From: Mesorhizobium sp. NFR06
GTDB lineage: Bacteria; Pseudomonadota; Alphaproteobacteria; Rhizobiales; Rhizobiaceae
Assembly (NCBI RefSeq): GCF_900115245.1
Contig: NZ_FOVT01000006.1
Coordinates: 1-64,000, forward strand
Direction: 5' to 3'
DNA length: 64,000 bases
The position numbers and the translations under genes are program-made. The notes under the pieces are model-generated. The model saw only the letters and a program-made list of their open reading frames with translations, was not told where the DNA came from and searched no databases. How positions within the stretch are numbered: position 1 is the first letter of the stretch; every line of letters starts with the position of its first letter. This document shows, in pieces, positions 41,879 through 50,521 of the stretch.

Positions 41879-42421
41879 ATGTTCATTGACTACTACGAAC
41901 TTCTGGAAATAAGCCCGAACGCCAATTCTGAGACAATCGAGCGGATTTTCCGCTACTTTGCCATGCGTTTCCATCCTGACAATCAGGAAACCGGCAATGA
42001 AGCGCGCTTCAGCGAGATCGTCGAAGCCCACAATACGCTGCGGGATCCGGTAAAGCGGGCCCAGTACGACATCGTTTATCGCCAGAATCTGGGCCTTCGC
42101 CACGAACTCACGGCGGAAGCGCGCGACGGTGGCGGCATGGAAAGGGATTCCGTCATCCAGGCCAATCTGCTGTCGCTGCTTTATGTGAGACGCAGACGCG
42201 ACGTCAACAATCCGGGCATCGGCGACGACGAGCTCGAGCGCCTGTCGGGCTGCCCTCGCGAGCACCTGGAGTTTCATCTCTGGTACCTGAAGTCGAAGGG
42301 CTTCATCGGCAGGACCGAGAACGGAACATTCGCCATCACGGTGGAAGGCATCGATCACGCCGGCGTCAAGCACGGCCGGGATCGTCCCAACGCCACCCGG
42401 CTGCTCGATCATGCTGAATGA
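41879..42421 (+). CDS. J-domain protein with winged-helix-like C-terminus
   Basis: The 180-residue protein has an N-terminal J domain (1-70) with the HPD motif at residues 32-34, needed to activate Hsp70 (DnaK). The C-terminal part (about 95-165; DELERLSGCPREHLEFHLWY and LKSKGFIGRTENGTFAITVE) looks like a winged helix. It is not DnaJ itself: the Gly/Phe-rich and zinc regions are missing. It may bring DnaK to a specific DNA or protein target. Confidence 0.85.
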   Translation: MFIDYYELLEISPNANSETIERIFRYFAMRFHPDNQETGNEARFSEIVEAHNTLRDPVKRAQYDIVYRQNLGLRHELTAEARDGGGMERDSVIQANLLSLLYVRRRRDVNNPGIGDDELERLSGCPREHLEFHLWYLKSKGFIGRTENGTFAITVEGIDHAGVKHGRDRPNATRLLDHAE

Positions 42422-42444
42422 AGCAGCCCGCTTCGCCGGCCATC

Positions 42445-42530
42445 AAAAGCCCGCCTGCTGGCGCTTGAACCAGCGGCGGGCTCGATGAAGGAACAGCTAC
42501 ATCCCTGAGGAATCGACTGTCGTCTCCTGA
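42445..42530 (-). ncRNA. Candidate small RNA ending in an intrinsic terminator
   Basis: On the minus strand a long GC stem (AGCCCGCC at 42475-42482 with GGCGGGCT at 42448-42455, inner GCTGG/CCAGC) is followed by TTTT, and no gene on this strand ends just upstream. The 290-bp space upstream lacks a convincing gene. The 5' end is not known. Confidence 0.3.
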
Positions 42531-42713
42531 ACTCCCGGTAACTGGGCTCGGCTCCACCGGGTACAGCGGAGCCTGAACCATGCGCCATTGGGGGCAAGAA
42601 CGGGGAGCGCACAGGTGACATAGGCGCTGAGCGTCACCGAAGACAAGGCGACTGAGGTCTGACGCACCGTCGAAAATTGGCCCGGTCCGCGGCGCCAAAA
42701 CCAATCTCACATG

Positions 42714-42746
42714 AAAACGCCGCCGGCAGGGCCGGCGGCGTTTTCG
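42714..42746. terminator. Bidirectional intrinsic terminator
   Basis: AAAACGCCGCCGGC (42714-42727) and GCCGGCGGCGTTTT (42731-42744) form a 14-bp stem with a 3-nt loop and T-runs on both strands. It ends the minus-strand gene at 42773. Confidence 0.88.
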
Positions 42747-42772
42747 TTCACCCTCTGGTCGGTTCGACCGGC

Positions 42773-43543
42773 CTATGGGGTCGTCGCCGTGGCCGCGGCT
42801 TCGGCGTCGATCTTGCCGGCCAGCGTATCCTTGGCCCAGGCGGTGACGTCGGCGTCGACCGGCTTGTTGGCCATGTCGGCAAGGGCGGCGTCCAATGACG
42901 CATCGGTGGGGGCGACGTTGTTGGCAGCCGCAGTCTGGGCATCCGCGATCGCTTTGGGATCGTCAACGGTAATGGCCGTGTTCAGATCTGCGATCTGATT
43001 TTGGAGATCCGTAATTTCCGCTTGCTGCGTGGCCGGATCCAGCAGCGCCAGCTGCGCAGTGAGGTCGGCCAAGGCGGCCTGATCGGCGGCCAGCTTGGCG
43101 TTTGCCGCGTCGACCGCTGCCTGCGCGTTCTTGGCTGCCGCGGCCTGCGTCACATAGGCCTGGATGGCGGCGAACTTCGGGCTCTTGGAATTCATGTAAG
43201 CGTTGATGTTGCGCTGCAGCGAGTTCAACCGGCCGAGCTTGGCGTGGATGTTCTTGTCCTTCGGCGTCGCGGCGGTGGTCGTGTCGTCGGTCGAGGCGTC
43301 GTCCGACGCGCTGTCGTCGGTGCTCTTGGCGTGGCCCGGAGCAGAACCCGACTTGCCATGCGAAGCGCCGCTGTTGCCGTTGCCCCCGGCATTGCCGCCG
43401 CCGCCATTGCCGTTGCCATGGCCGCCGCCATTGCCGTTGCCGCCGCCATGGCCGCCGCCATTGCCGCCGGCGCCGGCAAGCGCGGGAGCCGCCGCGAGCG
43501 CCAGAATGGCGAGTGAGGCCAGAAGTGTCTTTCGCAATGTCAT
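42773..43543 (-). CDS. Secreted Gly/Asn-rich protein with coiled-coil region
   Basis: The 256-residue protein has a signal peptide (1-23), a Gly/Asn/His low-complexity region (about 24-70), an acidic Ser/Asp/Thr linker, and a long Ala/Gln-rich helical part with heptads (about 105-215: AAVDAANAKLAADQAALADL, AEITDLQNQIADLNTAI). Probably a periplasmic or surface structural protein. GGAGAAGG lies before the ATG, and a strong terminator follows. Confidence 0.75.
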   Translation of the reverse strand: MTLRKTLLASLAILALAAAPALAGAGGNGGGHGGGNGNGGGHGNGNGGGGNAGGNGNSGASHGKSGSAPGHAKSTDDSASDDASTDDTTTAATPKDKNIHAKLGRLNSLQRNINAYMNSKSPKFAAIQAYVTQAAAAKNAQAAVDAANAKLAADQAALADLTAQLALLDPATQQAEITDLQNQIADLNTAITVDDPKAIADAQTAAANNVAPTDASLDAALADMANKPVDADVTAWAKDTLAGKIDAEAAATATTP

Positions 43544-43900
43544 TGTCCTTCTCCGCAGATGAATCGATGGCCCAACCGCTAGGCAGCCTCTTATGAGAAT
43601 TTCCTAATGACGTCGGATAAACTTTAGGCAAATGCGGTTGCTAAACGAGAGCGGGGTGGCGGCAGCCTGACGGGATTCTCGGAATATGGTGTTAACGCAT
43701 TGAAATTTAACGGAAATACAAAGGACCGACCGGCCTTGGGCCGTTTGGAACAATGAGGGCCCTCGTCTCGCCAGACCATGGTCCGAAAGAGGCGCTTGCG
43801 CCCTGAAACCTCCCGGATCGCGAACTGCTTTGCGCCGCCGGAACACTCTTGCACCGCTGGGATTGAACAAACGAAGGGACATGCAGAAGGAGCAATCGTG

Positions 43901-44182
43901 ATGAAACGGATTCTTCTTGTTGTCGCCTTTTTTGCCCTGTCCGGCGGCCTAGCGGCGGCGCAGTCGGACACCTCGTCGAGCTCTTCATCGACCACGACGA
44001 CGATGCCCAGCAACCAGGGCACGGACTCGACCTTGACGAACTCGACCAACTTGAATTCGGCGACGGATTGCGCGCCTGGACAGCAGACGGGCAGCGCAAG
44101 GCAAACAGCCCCCGGCCAGCAAGACACGAGCGCCAAATCGAACGCGCCCGGCCAGATGAAAACGACAACGGAAGGCTGCTAG
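43901..44182 (+). CDS. Small secreted Ser/Thr/Asn-rich protein
   Basis: A 93-residue protein with a signal peptide (1-20) and a low-complexity Ser/Thr/Asn/Gln mature part (SSSSSSTTTTMPSNQG), with APGQ units repeated (APGQQTG, APGQQDT, APGQMKT) and two cysteines. AGAAGGAG precedes the start. No domain; probably an envelope protein. Confidence 0.7.
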   Translation: MKRILLVVAFFALSGGLAAAQSDTSSSSSSTTTTMPSNQGTDSTLTNSTNLNSATDCAPGQQTGSARQTAPGQQDTSAKSNAPGQMKTTTEGC

Positions 44183-44243
44183 CCCCTGAGTTCCATACGT
44201 AGGTCCGTTATTCGGACGGAACCGGACCGAGTTCCTTCACCGG

Positions 44244-44546
44244 TCAAACAGCAGGGTCTGAAGCTTCCGTGCCATCAGCCTGCGTCGGCGCGTCCGTTGC
44301 CGTGTCCGGCTCCTGATCTTCGCCCGAACCGATCGGGGAAAGCATCGTCAGATCCATCCGGGCAATCCGTGACGCGGCTTTCCCTTGCGCGTTCGGCTCG
44401 CTGGCGTCGGTCTCCAGGACAGAGGCCTTTGCGAGGTGGCCGACGCTATCGGCGCTCTTGCCCGGGAAGGTTTCCGTCGATGGTGAAGGTTTGCTCGCAT
44501 GTTGCACGGCCGCCGCGCTGTGCTGGCTTCCAACGGGAGAGGTCAT
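44244..44546 (-). CDS. Hypothetical small protein
   Basis: A 100-residue hydrophilic protein (KASVLETDASEPNAQGKAAS, then DTATDAPTQADGTEASDPAV) without signal peptide or domain; probably largely disordered. ATG 44546 has AGGAG upstream. Confidence 0.5.
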   Translation of the reverse strand: MTSPVGSQHSAAAVQHASKPSPSTETFPGKSADSVGHLAKASVLETDASEPNAQGKAASRIARMDLTMLSPIGSGEDQEPDTATDAPTQADGTEASDPAV

Positions 44547-44762
44547 GGCTGCGCTCCTGGTATGGATGACAGCAAGGTTCCTAGCATTCCTGGCTGGCGC
44601 CAAGCTTGCGGCTTTTTAGAGATTGCTAAGGCAATGCCGGCCGGCCACCAGGGCCGATGCATATCGCCAGCCCGGCACCTGTTCCTGGCAGGCTCAATGA
44701 TTGCGCCCGGCGCGAAGGCGAAGGGCGCTCATGCGATGGAAACAACCGCCAAAGTCCCGGCG

Positions 44763-45011
44763 TTATAGCAGCCAGTCGGTTATGAAGCTGGGAATATGGG
44801 CGTCGTGCTGGTCGATCGCACTGGTCGCGTCGGCCGGCAAAGTGACATCCGCATGGGGCGCGAAATGATCGCCGGCAGCTGGATGATCCGGTGCCGCCGC
44901 CGCGGCGGCAGCAGCATCGAACGTGGCTGGCGGCAGGTGGCCCTTTGCCTGGTCCGGCAAGGCATCGAACACGTCGGCAGGCATTGGGAATGAGGTTGGT
45001 TTACCCGGCAT
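44763..45011 (-). CDS. Hypothetical small protein
   Basis: An 82-residue protein (PADVFDALPDQAKGHLPPAT, then HAPAAGDHFAPHADV-like stretch) with an eight-Ala run. ATG 45011 has GGAGG upstream. It ends FITDWLL. No family recognised. It lies just left of the IS element. Confidence 0.5.
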   Translation of the reverse strand: MPGKPTSFPMPADVFDALPDQAKGHLPPATFDAAAAAAAAPDHPAAGDHFAPHADVTLPADATSAIDQHDAHIPSFITDWLL

Positions 45012-45076
45012 TGAACGTCCTCCGCTTTCACCCCAAAATAACATTAGTCCTGACTAATACCGCCTGCAAGCCGGGC

Positions 45077-45084
45077 CATTGGTC
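45077..45084. repeat. Target-site duplication, left (CATTGGTC)
   Basis: CATTGGTC immediately before the left inverted end; the same 8 bp follow the right end at 46705-46712. Confidence 0.8.
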
Positions 45085-45105
45085 GGTAGTGTCTCAGTTT
45101 GAAAT

Positions 45106-46005
45106 TTAGCGATGAGAAACGCAGATTGCGCACTGGCAGGTGTAGCCAGCGAAATGGCGGATACTGACCGTTTTCCCTTTGACCGAGTCTGCCCTGGTGA
45201 AGACCTTTTTGAAAAGGTCGGTCTCTCCATTTTCAACAAAACGCCGAAGTGCATACGAACATAGATCGGCGATCTGCACCATTCTGGTGAGGCTACTGTC
45301 GACGAACAGGGGCGTTTCAATAATGTTGTCGATTGTCGTCCAGAGTGTGCCCTTGCTGTGGAAGTGCCTCATCAATTCTGTGTGCTTTTTCGCAACGCTT
45401 TCATTGTTGTCGTGCACCAGAAGCCCCAAAGGCTTCCCCGTTCCTGTGCCATTCTTCTCTGTGCTGGAAAGGAATTGCTGATAGCGGGACACGACCTGTT
45501 CAAGAGCTTGCTCGTCTACTGCTCTACCTGTGCGAACGGGGTCAAAATGTGTTTTGTCGATGCATTCCGCGAATAGCCTTGCGCTGCCCCAAGACGCCAC
45601 GGCGTCAGCGACTGCAGAAAGGGCTGCTAGGCGCTCGTCAAGCGTAAGATGGATGTAGGCTTCGCTGTGCCGGTAGTTCTTTTTGGCCTGCCGGTACGCC
45701 TTTGCCTTTTGCGCCTTTTGCAGAGCGAGAAGATGTCGGGTCCGTTCTTTCTGACAAGCTGCGCGCCTGGCAGCCCAATCCATTCCAGCAAAGCCGGTTA
45801 TCTTGCTTTGTTCAAGGTACTTTCGCGTCATCCAAGCCGTATGCAGCTCGTCGTTCTCTAAGCCGTATTTGGCGAGCACTTGGGAAATTTCGCGATCAGC
45901 ATCCCGCCAATGTTCAATTGGAATACTCAGGCCAGCGAGCACGAAGTGTGAGCTTGTACCGGGAACGTCAGCCGTACCTGACTCGTCAATGTAACATATG
46001 TACAT
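45106..46005 (-). CDS. DUF3800 protein carried by the IS element
   Basis: The 299-residue protein starts with MYICYIDESG, the DUF3800 signature with an early acidic motif, and has VDSSLTRMVQIADLCSYALR near the C-terminus (about 240-260), also conserved. The family is a predicted RNase H-like nuclease often found on mobile elements and near defence genes; activity is not proven. The gene ends 21 bp from the element end. Its base composition is lower in GC than the flanking genes, which points to transfer. Confidence 0.85.
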   Translation of the reverse strand: MYICYIDESGTADVPGTSSHFVLAGLSIPIEHWRDADREISQVLAKYGLENDELHTAWMTRKYLEQSKITGFAGMDWAARRAACQKERTRHLLALQKAQKAKAYRQAKKNYRHSEAYIHLTLDERLAALSAVADAVASWGSARLFAECIDKTHFDPVRTGRAVDEQALEQVVSRYQQFLSSTEKNGTGTGKPLGLLVHDNNESVAKKHTELMRHFHSKGTLWTTIDNIIETPLFVDSSLTRMVQIADLCSYALRRFVENGETDLFKKVFTRADSVKGKTVSIRHFAGYTCQCAICVSHR

Positions 46006-46164
46006 TGTCGGTCAGGTCAGCCAAAATGAATGAAGCGACTGAGCTATTAGGGCCTTTGCCCTAAGGCGGGACGCTTGGCGACCCATCTCAGACGCGGCCA
46101 TAAATGTATAGCATTTGCCGCTAGTGGACAATGGGTACCTCCAAAAAAATATGTCCTTTGGCGT

Positions 46165-46690
46165 CTAAGTATTTATTTCAATTCGCTTTTTATAGGGGCC
46201 GCGCTTTCCCGGTTTAGGTGCAACAGCGTTCATATTCGCGCAAAGGTCGTCCATTGACCAGAGGGTATCCGACACGCCAGCGGCCATTGCCGGCGTCATT
46301 TTCAGCGTCTTGTGCATTTTAATGAAGTTGTACCAGACCGTGTAGATGGCGACCATGTGGACATGGTTGTCGAACTTCTTCGAGAACGCATTGGTAAGGC
46401 GCGTGAAGCGGCGGTTTGCCATGCGCATGGTGAGATTGGCGCGCTCGATATGCGACGTGCTGACATACACCGGATCGGGATTGCCTTCGATCCGCGTCTT
46501 GGTAGCGGCGCTCTGGCGAGGTCTTCTTGCCCTCCGGCTCGCCATACTGCTTGATGAGCATCGCGTAATCGATATCCGCTCCAAAGGCTTCCTCGACTGC
46601 ATTGAGGTAGGCGCGGTGGCCGTCCGTCGTAAGCTGGACGCGGTTGGCAAGACGGTCCTTCACGTCATCCATGAAGGCCAGCGCATATTC
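46165..46690 (-). pseudogene. Transposase remnant (IS1 family-like), truncated and frameshifted
   Basis: The first frame gives FMDDVKDRLANRVQLTTDGH and LNAVEEAFGADIDYAMLIKQ; after a frameshift near 46515 a second frame continues with NPDPVYVSTSHIERANLTMR and NFIKMHKTLKMTPAMAAGV to 46165. This is the catalytic half of an IS1-like DDE transposase. The N-terminal zinc and helix-turn-helix parts are missing because the element end directly abuts this point. It cannot make an active protein. Confidence 0.8.
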
Positions 46691-46704
46691 GCTGAGACAC
46701 TACC

Positions 46705-46712
46705 CATTGGTC
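46705..46712. repeat. Target-site duplication, right (CATTGGTC)
   Basis: Matches 45077-45084 exactly and directly follows the right inverted end. Confidence 0.8.
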
Positions 46713-46849
46713 GGTATGATTGTCCGCGCTCCCTCCAACCGATTGCAGGTGCCGGCGGCCGATCTTCGAGGGTGTAGCCGCTTCGAAATCGCAGGAGCTT
46801 TCGCTGTTCCTCGCAGCGACGGGCTTTTCACGATCGGTTCCGCGCTTTT

Positions 46850-47245
46850 CTACCCGCCGACCAGCGGCACGGTCACCGAGGTCGTGTAGCTGATCGGGAA
46901 ATCGTCAAAATAGGGGAAGTTGATGACGAAGGCGTAGCTCGCGTTGACATGCGCCATGCGGAAGCCGCCGCTCGCCGGATCGGTGACGATGGTGACGCTT
47001 ACATTCTGCAGGCCAAGCGCCTGCAGCTTCTGCGTCGCGATCGCCTGGATGTCGGACTGGGTCAACGTGTTGTTGAGCTGCAGCGAGCGCGCGGAGGCTT
47101 CGAGCGCGTAGCGCACGCTGGAGGCGTTGTTCATCGACCAGCCGAAGGCGAAGATGCCGAACAGCAGCATGATGAGAAGCGGCGCGACCAGCGCGAATTC
47201 AATCGCGGCCCCGCCCGAGGCATTGCCGGCGAACGCCGTCGCCAT
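46850..47245 (-). CDS. TadE-like pilus assembly protein
   Basis: The 131-residue protein has the TadE motif ([22 protein letters not shown], residues 11-32), a single N-terminal helix with the pilin-like Glu, followed by a small extracytoplasmic domain. TadE-type pseudopilins act in Flp pilus assembly. ATG 47245 is chosen because the upstream sequence is a repeat. It is the last of three minus-strand Tad genes. No Flp pilin, TadA or RcpA genes are visible in the window. Confidence 0.85.
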   Translation of the reverse strand: MATAFAGNASGGAAIEFALVAPLLIMLLFGIFAFGWSMNNASSVRYALEASARSLQLNNTLTQSDIQAIATQKLQALGLQNVSVTIVTDPASGGFRMAHVNASYAFVINFPYFDDFPISYTTSVTVPLVGG

Positions 47246-47306
47246 TTGCTTGTATCGAGGCGCAATTCCGGACGGAAAGCGGCGGGGCACTTTTTCTGGG
47301 ATTGCT
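47246..47306. repeat. Short RIME-like repeat between two pilus genes
   Basis: GGCGCAATTCCGGACGGAAA and CACTTTTTCTGGGATTGCTT correspond to the repeat at 40580 and 35575. It exactly fills the space between the two TadE-like genes. Confidence 0.55.
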
Positions 47307-47747
47307 TTAGCGGACACGAACCACCTGCTGATGGCCGATCGCGGTGTTGTTTGGGAAGGGGCCGAAGGTAAAGGGGGGAACCCAGGTTCCGGACGCCTGG
47401 ATCTGGACATAGATCGAGCGTAGGTCCGACCCCGTGCACGGGGTCGCCGCGTCAACCACGGTCGTTCCGCATTTATAGGTGCGGTTCACGGTGACCGCCG
47501 CGTCGGCGGGCTTGTTGTTCCAGCTTGCGAGCGCTGCTGCCTGGATGGCGCTGTCGTCGGAGGAGCCGGCCAACAGCAGGTTCGCCGCCGTTTTCACGCC
47601 GGCCCGCATCGCCAGCGAGCTGGTGACGTAGGACCAGCCGTCGGCGATACCGAAGAGAGCGACGCACAGCACCGGCAGCACGAGCGAGAATTCCACCGCG
47701 GCGGCGCCGGAGCGGTTCTTGCGGAAGCGTGTCGCCAGCGGCTCCAT
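47307..47747 (-). CDS. TadE/TadF-like pilus assembly protein
   Basis: The 146-residue protein has the motif [20 protein letters not shown] (about 13-32) of TadE/F pseudopilins, then a small domain with two cysteines ([14 protein letters not shown]). ATG 47747 lies 4 bp after the stop of the TadG-like gene, so both are co-translated. Confidence 0.85.
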   Translation of the reverse strand: MEPLATRFRKNRSGAAAVEFSLVLPVLCVALFGIADGWSYVTSSLAMRAGVKTAANLLLAGSSDDSAIQAAALASWNNKPADAAVTVNRTYKCGTTVVDAATPCTGSDLRSIYVQIQASGTWVPPFTFGPFPNNTAIGHQQVVRVR

Positions 47748-47751
47748 GCTG

Positions 47752-49041
47752 CTACTCGACGATCGCGACCGACGGTGCGGCCGGGATATCCCCGCCCCCG
47801 TGTTTCGAGCAGTCCTGATTGATGGTCGAATTGCCCGACCACTGGATGGTGTCGGCAACGACCTGCGTGCAGCCGTCCAGGCCCGAGAAATTGCCGAGAT
47901 AGTTGACCTGCTGCCTGGGAAAATAGATGGCGCCGGTCAAAAGCGAGTCCGCGGTGCCGTTGAAGGTGCTCTGCGCCGCGGTGCCGGTCCTGTCGCCGTA
48001 GAACAGCACGCCGGAATAGGTGCCCGAGGTTGGCGCGCTCAGCGTTACGGTGGCGTTGCCGTTGATGCTGACCGTCGAGCTGCCCGACATGAAGATAGTG
48101 ACGCCGTTGGTGCAGGGTGCGGCGCAGGTGATGACCGCGCCGGCGTTGATCTTCAAATTGCCTTGCACGACATAAGTGCCGGAAGAAAGCGCGACATTGC
48201 CGTTGAGGTTCATGCCGCTGCAGTATGTGCCGGCCTGGAGTGTTTGCGTGGTTTTACCGCCGTTGACATTCTTGCACGGGTTGGTGGCCGTGGGTGCCGG
48301 CAAGCTGGCAAACGGGTCGGCAGCCGGCAGCGCCTGGGTCATCGGCGACTTGCAGACCGTGGTTACCGGATTGTTCAGCACCATGCCGCCGACGGTGATC
48401 AGGCAGTCGGCCTGGAGGCCGGCCGAACCCTGCACCTTGATGGCATCGTTGGCCATCGAATCCGACATGACCGAGCAGCCGTTGAATTTGACGCTGGTGC
48501 TGCCGGAAAACAGCGCCGCCTGCGAAGCCGAAGTGTTGAGCGCCAGCACACAGGCCTTCGAGGCATCGGTGATCAGCGCCACCGCCCTCGCCTGTTCCGG
48601 CACCTTCGTCTGCGTGAAGATGGAGGTGAACATCCGGTCGAGGTTCTGGTTGAGGATGACCTCGACCGCTTTCTTGGCCGTGTTCGGCCCCGACACGGGC
48701 GGGGTGTTGACGACGATGGTGCCGGCGCCCAGCCCGTTCGAGGCGGCGGACTGCGAGGCGGCCGTGGTGATTGCGGCCGTGTCGGATCCAGCGACCTTTT
48801 CCAGCGCGCCGGCATAGGCGGCGGCGTCCGCCATCGCCTGCAGCTTCAAGCTCGAATAGTACCAATAGGAGGTCTCGACGCCGAGCCCGGCGCCGCCGAC
48901 GACAATCGGCAGGGTAAGCGCGAAGATGGTGGCGACATTGCCGCCCTCGCCGCATCGCAGGCGAGAAACGATATGTCTGAAGATTCGGCCGAGTGAAACC
49001 ATGCCAAGCGCGCCCAAGATATCCCGGCTAAGCTTCAACAT
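47752..49041 (-). CDS. TadG-like pilus assembly protein 1
   Basis: The 429-residue protein has the TadG N-terminus (GGNVATIFALTLPIVVGGAG, about 33-52, then ADAAAYAGAL) and an extended extracytoplasmic region rich in Ser, Thr and Gly with several cysteines. That region includes GTYCSGMNLNGNVALSSGTY, a beta-helix-like stretch. TadG proteins anchor the pilus machine. It shares its layout with the divergent gene at 49279. First gene of the three-gene minus-strand unit. Confidence 0.85.
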   Translation of the reverse strand: MLKLSRDILGALGMVSLGRIFRHIVSRLRCGEGGNVATIFALTLPIVVGGAGLGVETSYWYYSSLKLQAMADAAAYAGALEKVAGSDTAAITTAASQSAASNGLGAGTIVVNTPPVSGPNTAKKAVEVILNQNLDRMFTSIFTQTKVPEQARAVALITDASKACVLALNTSASQAALFSGSTSVKFNGCSVMSDSMANDAIKVQGSAGLQADCLITVGGMVLNNPVTTVCKSPMTQALPAADPFASLPAPTATNPCKNVNGGKTTQTLQAGTYCSGMNLNGNVALSSGTYVVQGNLKINAGAVITCAAPCTNGVTIFMSGSSTVSINGNATVTLSAPTSGTYSGVLFYGDRTGTAAQSTFNGTADSLLTGAIYFPRQQVNYLGNFSGLDGCTQVVADTIQWSGNSTINQDCSKHGGGDIPAAPSVAIVE

Positions 49042-49278
49042 CCTCAGATAAACGAATGGCTAATTTTTTCGCTCGACTTACACCGGTCAGACCCCAGAGG
49101 GCACATTAACCGCCTTGCGACGCCCGCAATACGACTTAGGTCGCACACTTGATCAGACTTTCGTCTAAACGCCAGAAAAAGCAACAATTTTAGACCTTTT
49201 GCATTTTATCTTTTTTGGAAATCGCTCGTAGAGACGACGCGCCTATCACTGCTCGCTTGGACGGCGAGGGCAGGCTCC
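49042..49278. promoter_or_regulatory. AT-rich divergent promoter region of the two TadG-like genes
   Basis: A 237-bp space with several AT-rich tracts (TGGCTAATTTTTTCGCTC near 49063, AAAAAGCAACAATTTTAGAC near 49176), lower in GC than the surroundings. No perfect TTAA-N7-TTAA CtrA box was found. Confidence 0.5.
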
Positions 49279-50496
49279 ATGATCAAACAGTTCTGGGCTT
49301 CGAGGCGCGGCAACTTCGCGATCGCGACGGCGGTCGCCATGGTGCCCATAATGATTGCCCTGGCAGGTTCCATCAACCTGATAGGCACCAGCAACGACGC
49401 CGCGCAGCTGCAGAATTCGCTGGACGCGGCCGGCCTCGCGATCGGTACGAAATACCAGCCGGGCATGACGGCGAACGATGTGCGGCAACTCGGCCAGACC
49501 TTCTTCGCGGCCAATATGAGCGTCGCCGACGCGCAGGAATATTCGGGCAGCCTCGCTGCCTTGCAGGCCGGCGCAAGCGGCGATCCGAGGGGCTACTTCA
49601 TTTCGCTGTCGTCGAGCATCAGCAGGCCCTCCTTCGTCAGCGGCATGCCGGCCTGGCAGGCGACGCGCTCGGCCTCGGTCAAGATCAAACCCGGCGCGCA
49701 GGCCTGCGTTCTCGCGCTCGACCAGCACGCCGGCGCAGCGGTCAACCTGCAGGGCTCCACAAACGTGGCGATGACCGGCTGCGTGATCGCGGCCAACTCG
49801 GACGCCGCCGACTCCGTCAACCGGGGCGGCTCGGCGGTGCTCAGCGCCGGCTGCGTGTCGACGGTCGGCGGCACGCAAGGCCTGACGCCGCCCAGCGCCG
49901 CCCTTTCCTGCGGCGCGCCGCACGAGAACCAGTATGCCTCGTTCGATCCGCTGGCCGACGTCGTTCCTCCGGCCTACACGCTTTGCCTGCCGGTGCCCAA
50001 CGGCAGGACGGTGACGCTGTCGCCGGGCACCTATTGCGACACGACCTTGTCGGGAAAGATCACCCTCAATCCGGGCACCTACATCCTGCGCAACGTCACC
50101 ATAAAGCCCGGCGGCAATGGCAGCCTGAGCGGCCAGGGCGTGACGATCTTCCTGATGGAGAACTCACAGCTCTACATCAACGCCAACGAGACGGTTAACC
50201 TCTCGCCCCCGACCAGCGGTCCTTATGCCGGCATCACCATCTTCCAGGCGCACGGCAACACACAGGCGCTGACGCTGAACGGTGGTTCCGGCTCGCTGGT
50301 GAGCGGCTTCATCTACGCCCCGGACGCCGCCATCACCTATGCCGGAAATTCGGACATGAGCGCCCAGGGAAGCTGCCTGCGGCTGGTCGGCGACACCGTC
50401 GCCATGACGGGGAATTCCGCGGTGAAGTCGGACTGCACGGCCGAACTCGGAAACCGCGAAATGTACGCAGGACGGATGATCACCCTGGCGAGGTGA
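49279..50496 (+). CDS. TadG-like pilus assembly protein 2
   Basis: The 405-residue protein has an N-terminal helix (FAIATAVAMVPIMIALAGSI, about 13-32) and the same beta-rich extracytoplasmic region as the gene at 47752, including ACVLALDQHAGAAVNLQGST and PGTYCDTTLSGKITLNPGTY. It is divergent from that gene. The two are probably duplicates that flank a shared promoter region. Confidence 0.85.
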   Translation: MIKQFWASRRGNFAIATAVAMVPIMIALAGSINLIGTSNDAAQLQNSLDAAGLAIGTKYQPGMTANDVRQLGQTFFAANMSVADAQEYSGSLAALQAGASGDPRGYFISLSSSISRPSFVSGMPAWQATRSASVKIKPGAQACVLALDQHAGAAVNLQGSTNVAMTGCVIAANSDAADSVNRGGSAVLSAGCVSTVGGTQGLTPPSAALSCGAPHENQYASFDPLADVVPPAYTLCLPVPNGRTVTLSPGTYCDTTLSGKITLNPGTYILRNVTIKPGGNGSLSGQGVTIFLMENSQLYINANETVNLSPPTSGPYAGITIFQAHGNTQALTLNGGSGSLVSGFIYAPDAAITYAGNSDMSAQGSCLRLVGDTVAMTGNSAVKSDCTAELGNREMYAGRMITLAR

Positions 50497-50521
50497 GCGC
50501 CAATCCTCCCTCGAGGGAGGA

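Larger units (their letters stand above)
45085..46704. mobile_element. IS1-type element (1,620 bp) carrying a DUF3800 gene and a broken transposase
   Basis: The ends are perfect 13-bp inverted repeats, GGTAGTGTCTCAG (45085-45097) and CTGAGACACTACC (46692-46704), flanked by the 8-bp direct repeat CATTGGTC. The length of the duplication and the transposase remnant fit the IS1 family. The element holds a complete DUF3800 gene and a 5'-truncated, frameshifted transposase, both on the minus strand. The right inverted end runs straight into transposase codons, so the 5' half of the transposase was deleted. Confidence 0.8.

Noticed and set aside
42366..42710. 114-codon minus-strand frame over the candidate small RNA
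   Set aside because: It runs through the terminator hairpin and overlaps the J-domain gene end; low-complexity Ser/Pro composition.
49042..49278. CtrA binding sites in the TadG promoter region
   Set aside because: No TTAA-N7-TTAA with correct spacing was found, only AT-rich tracts.
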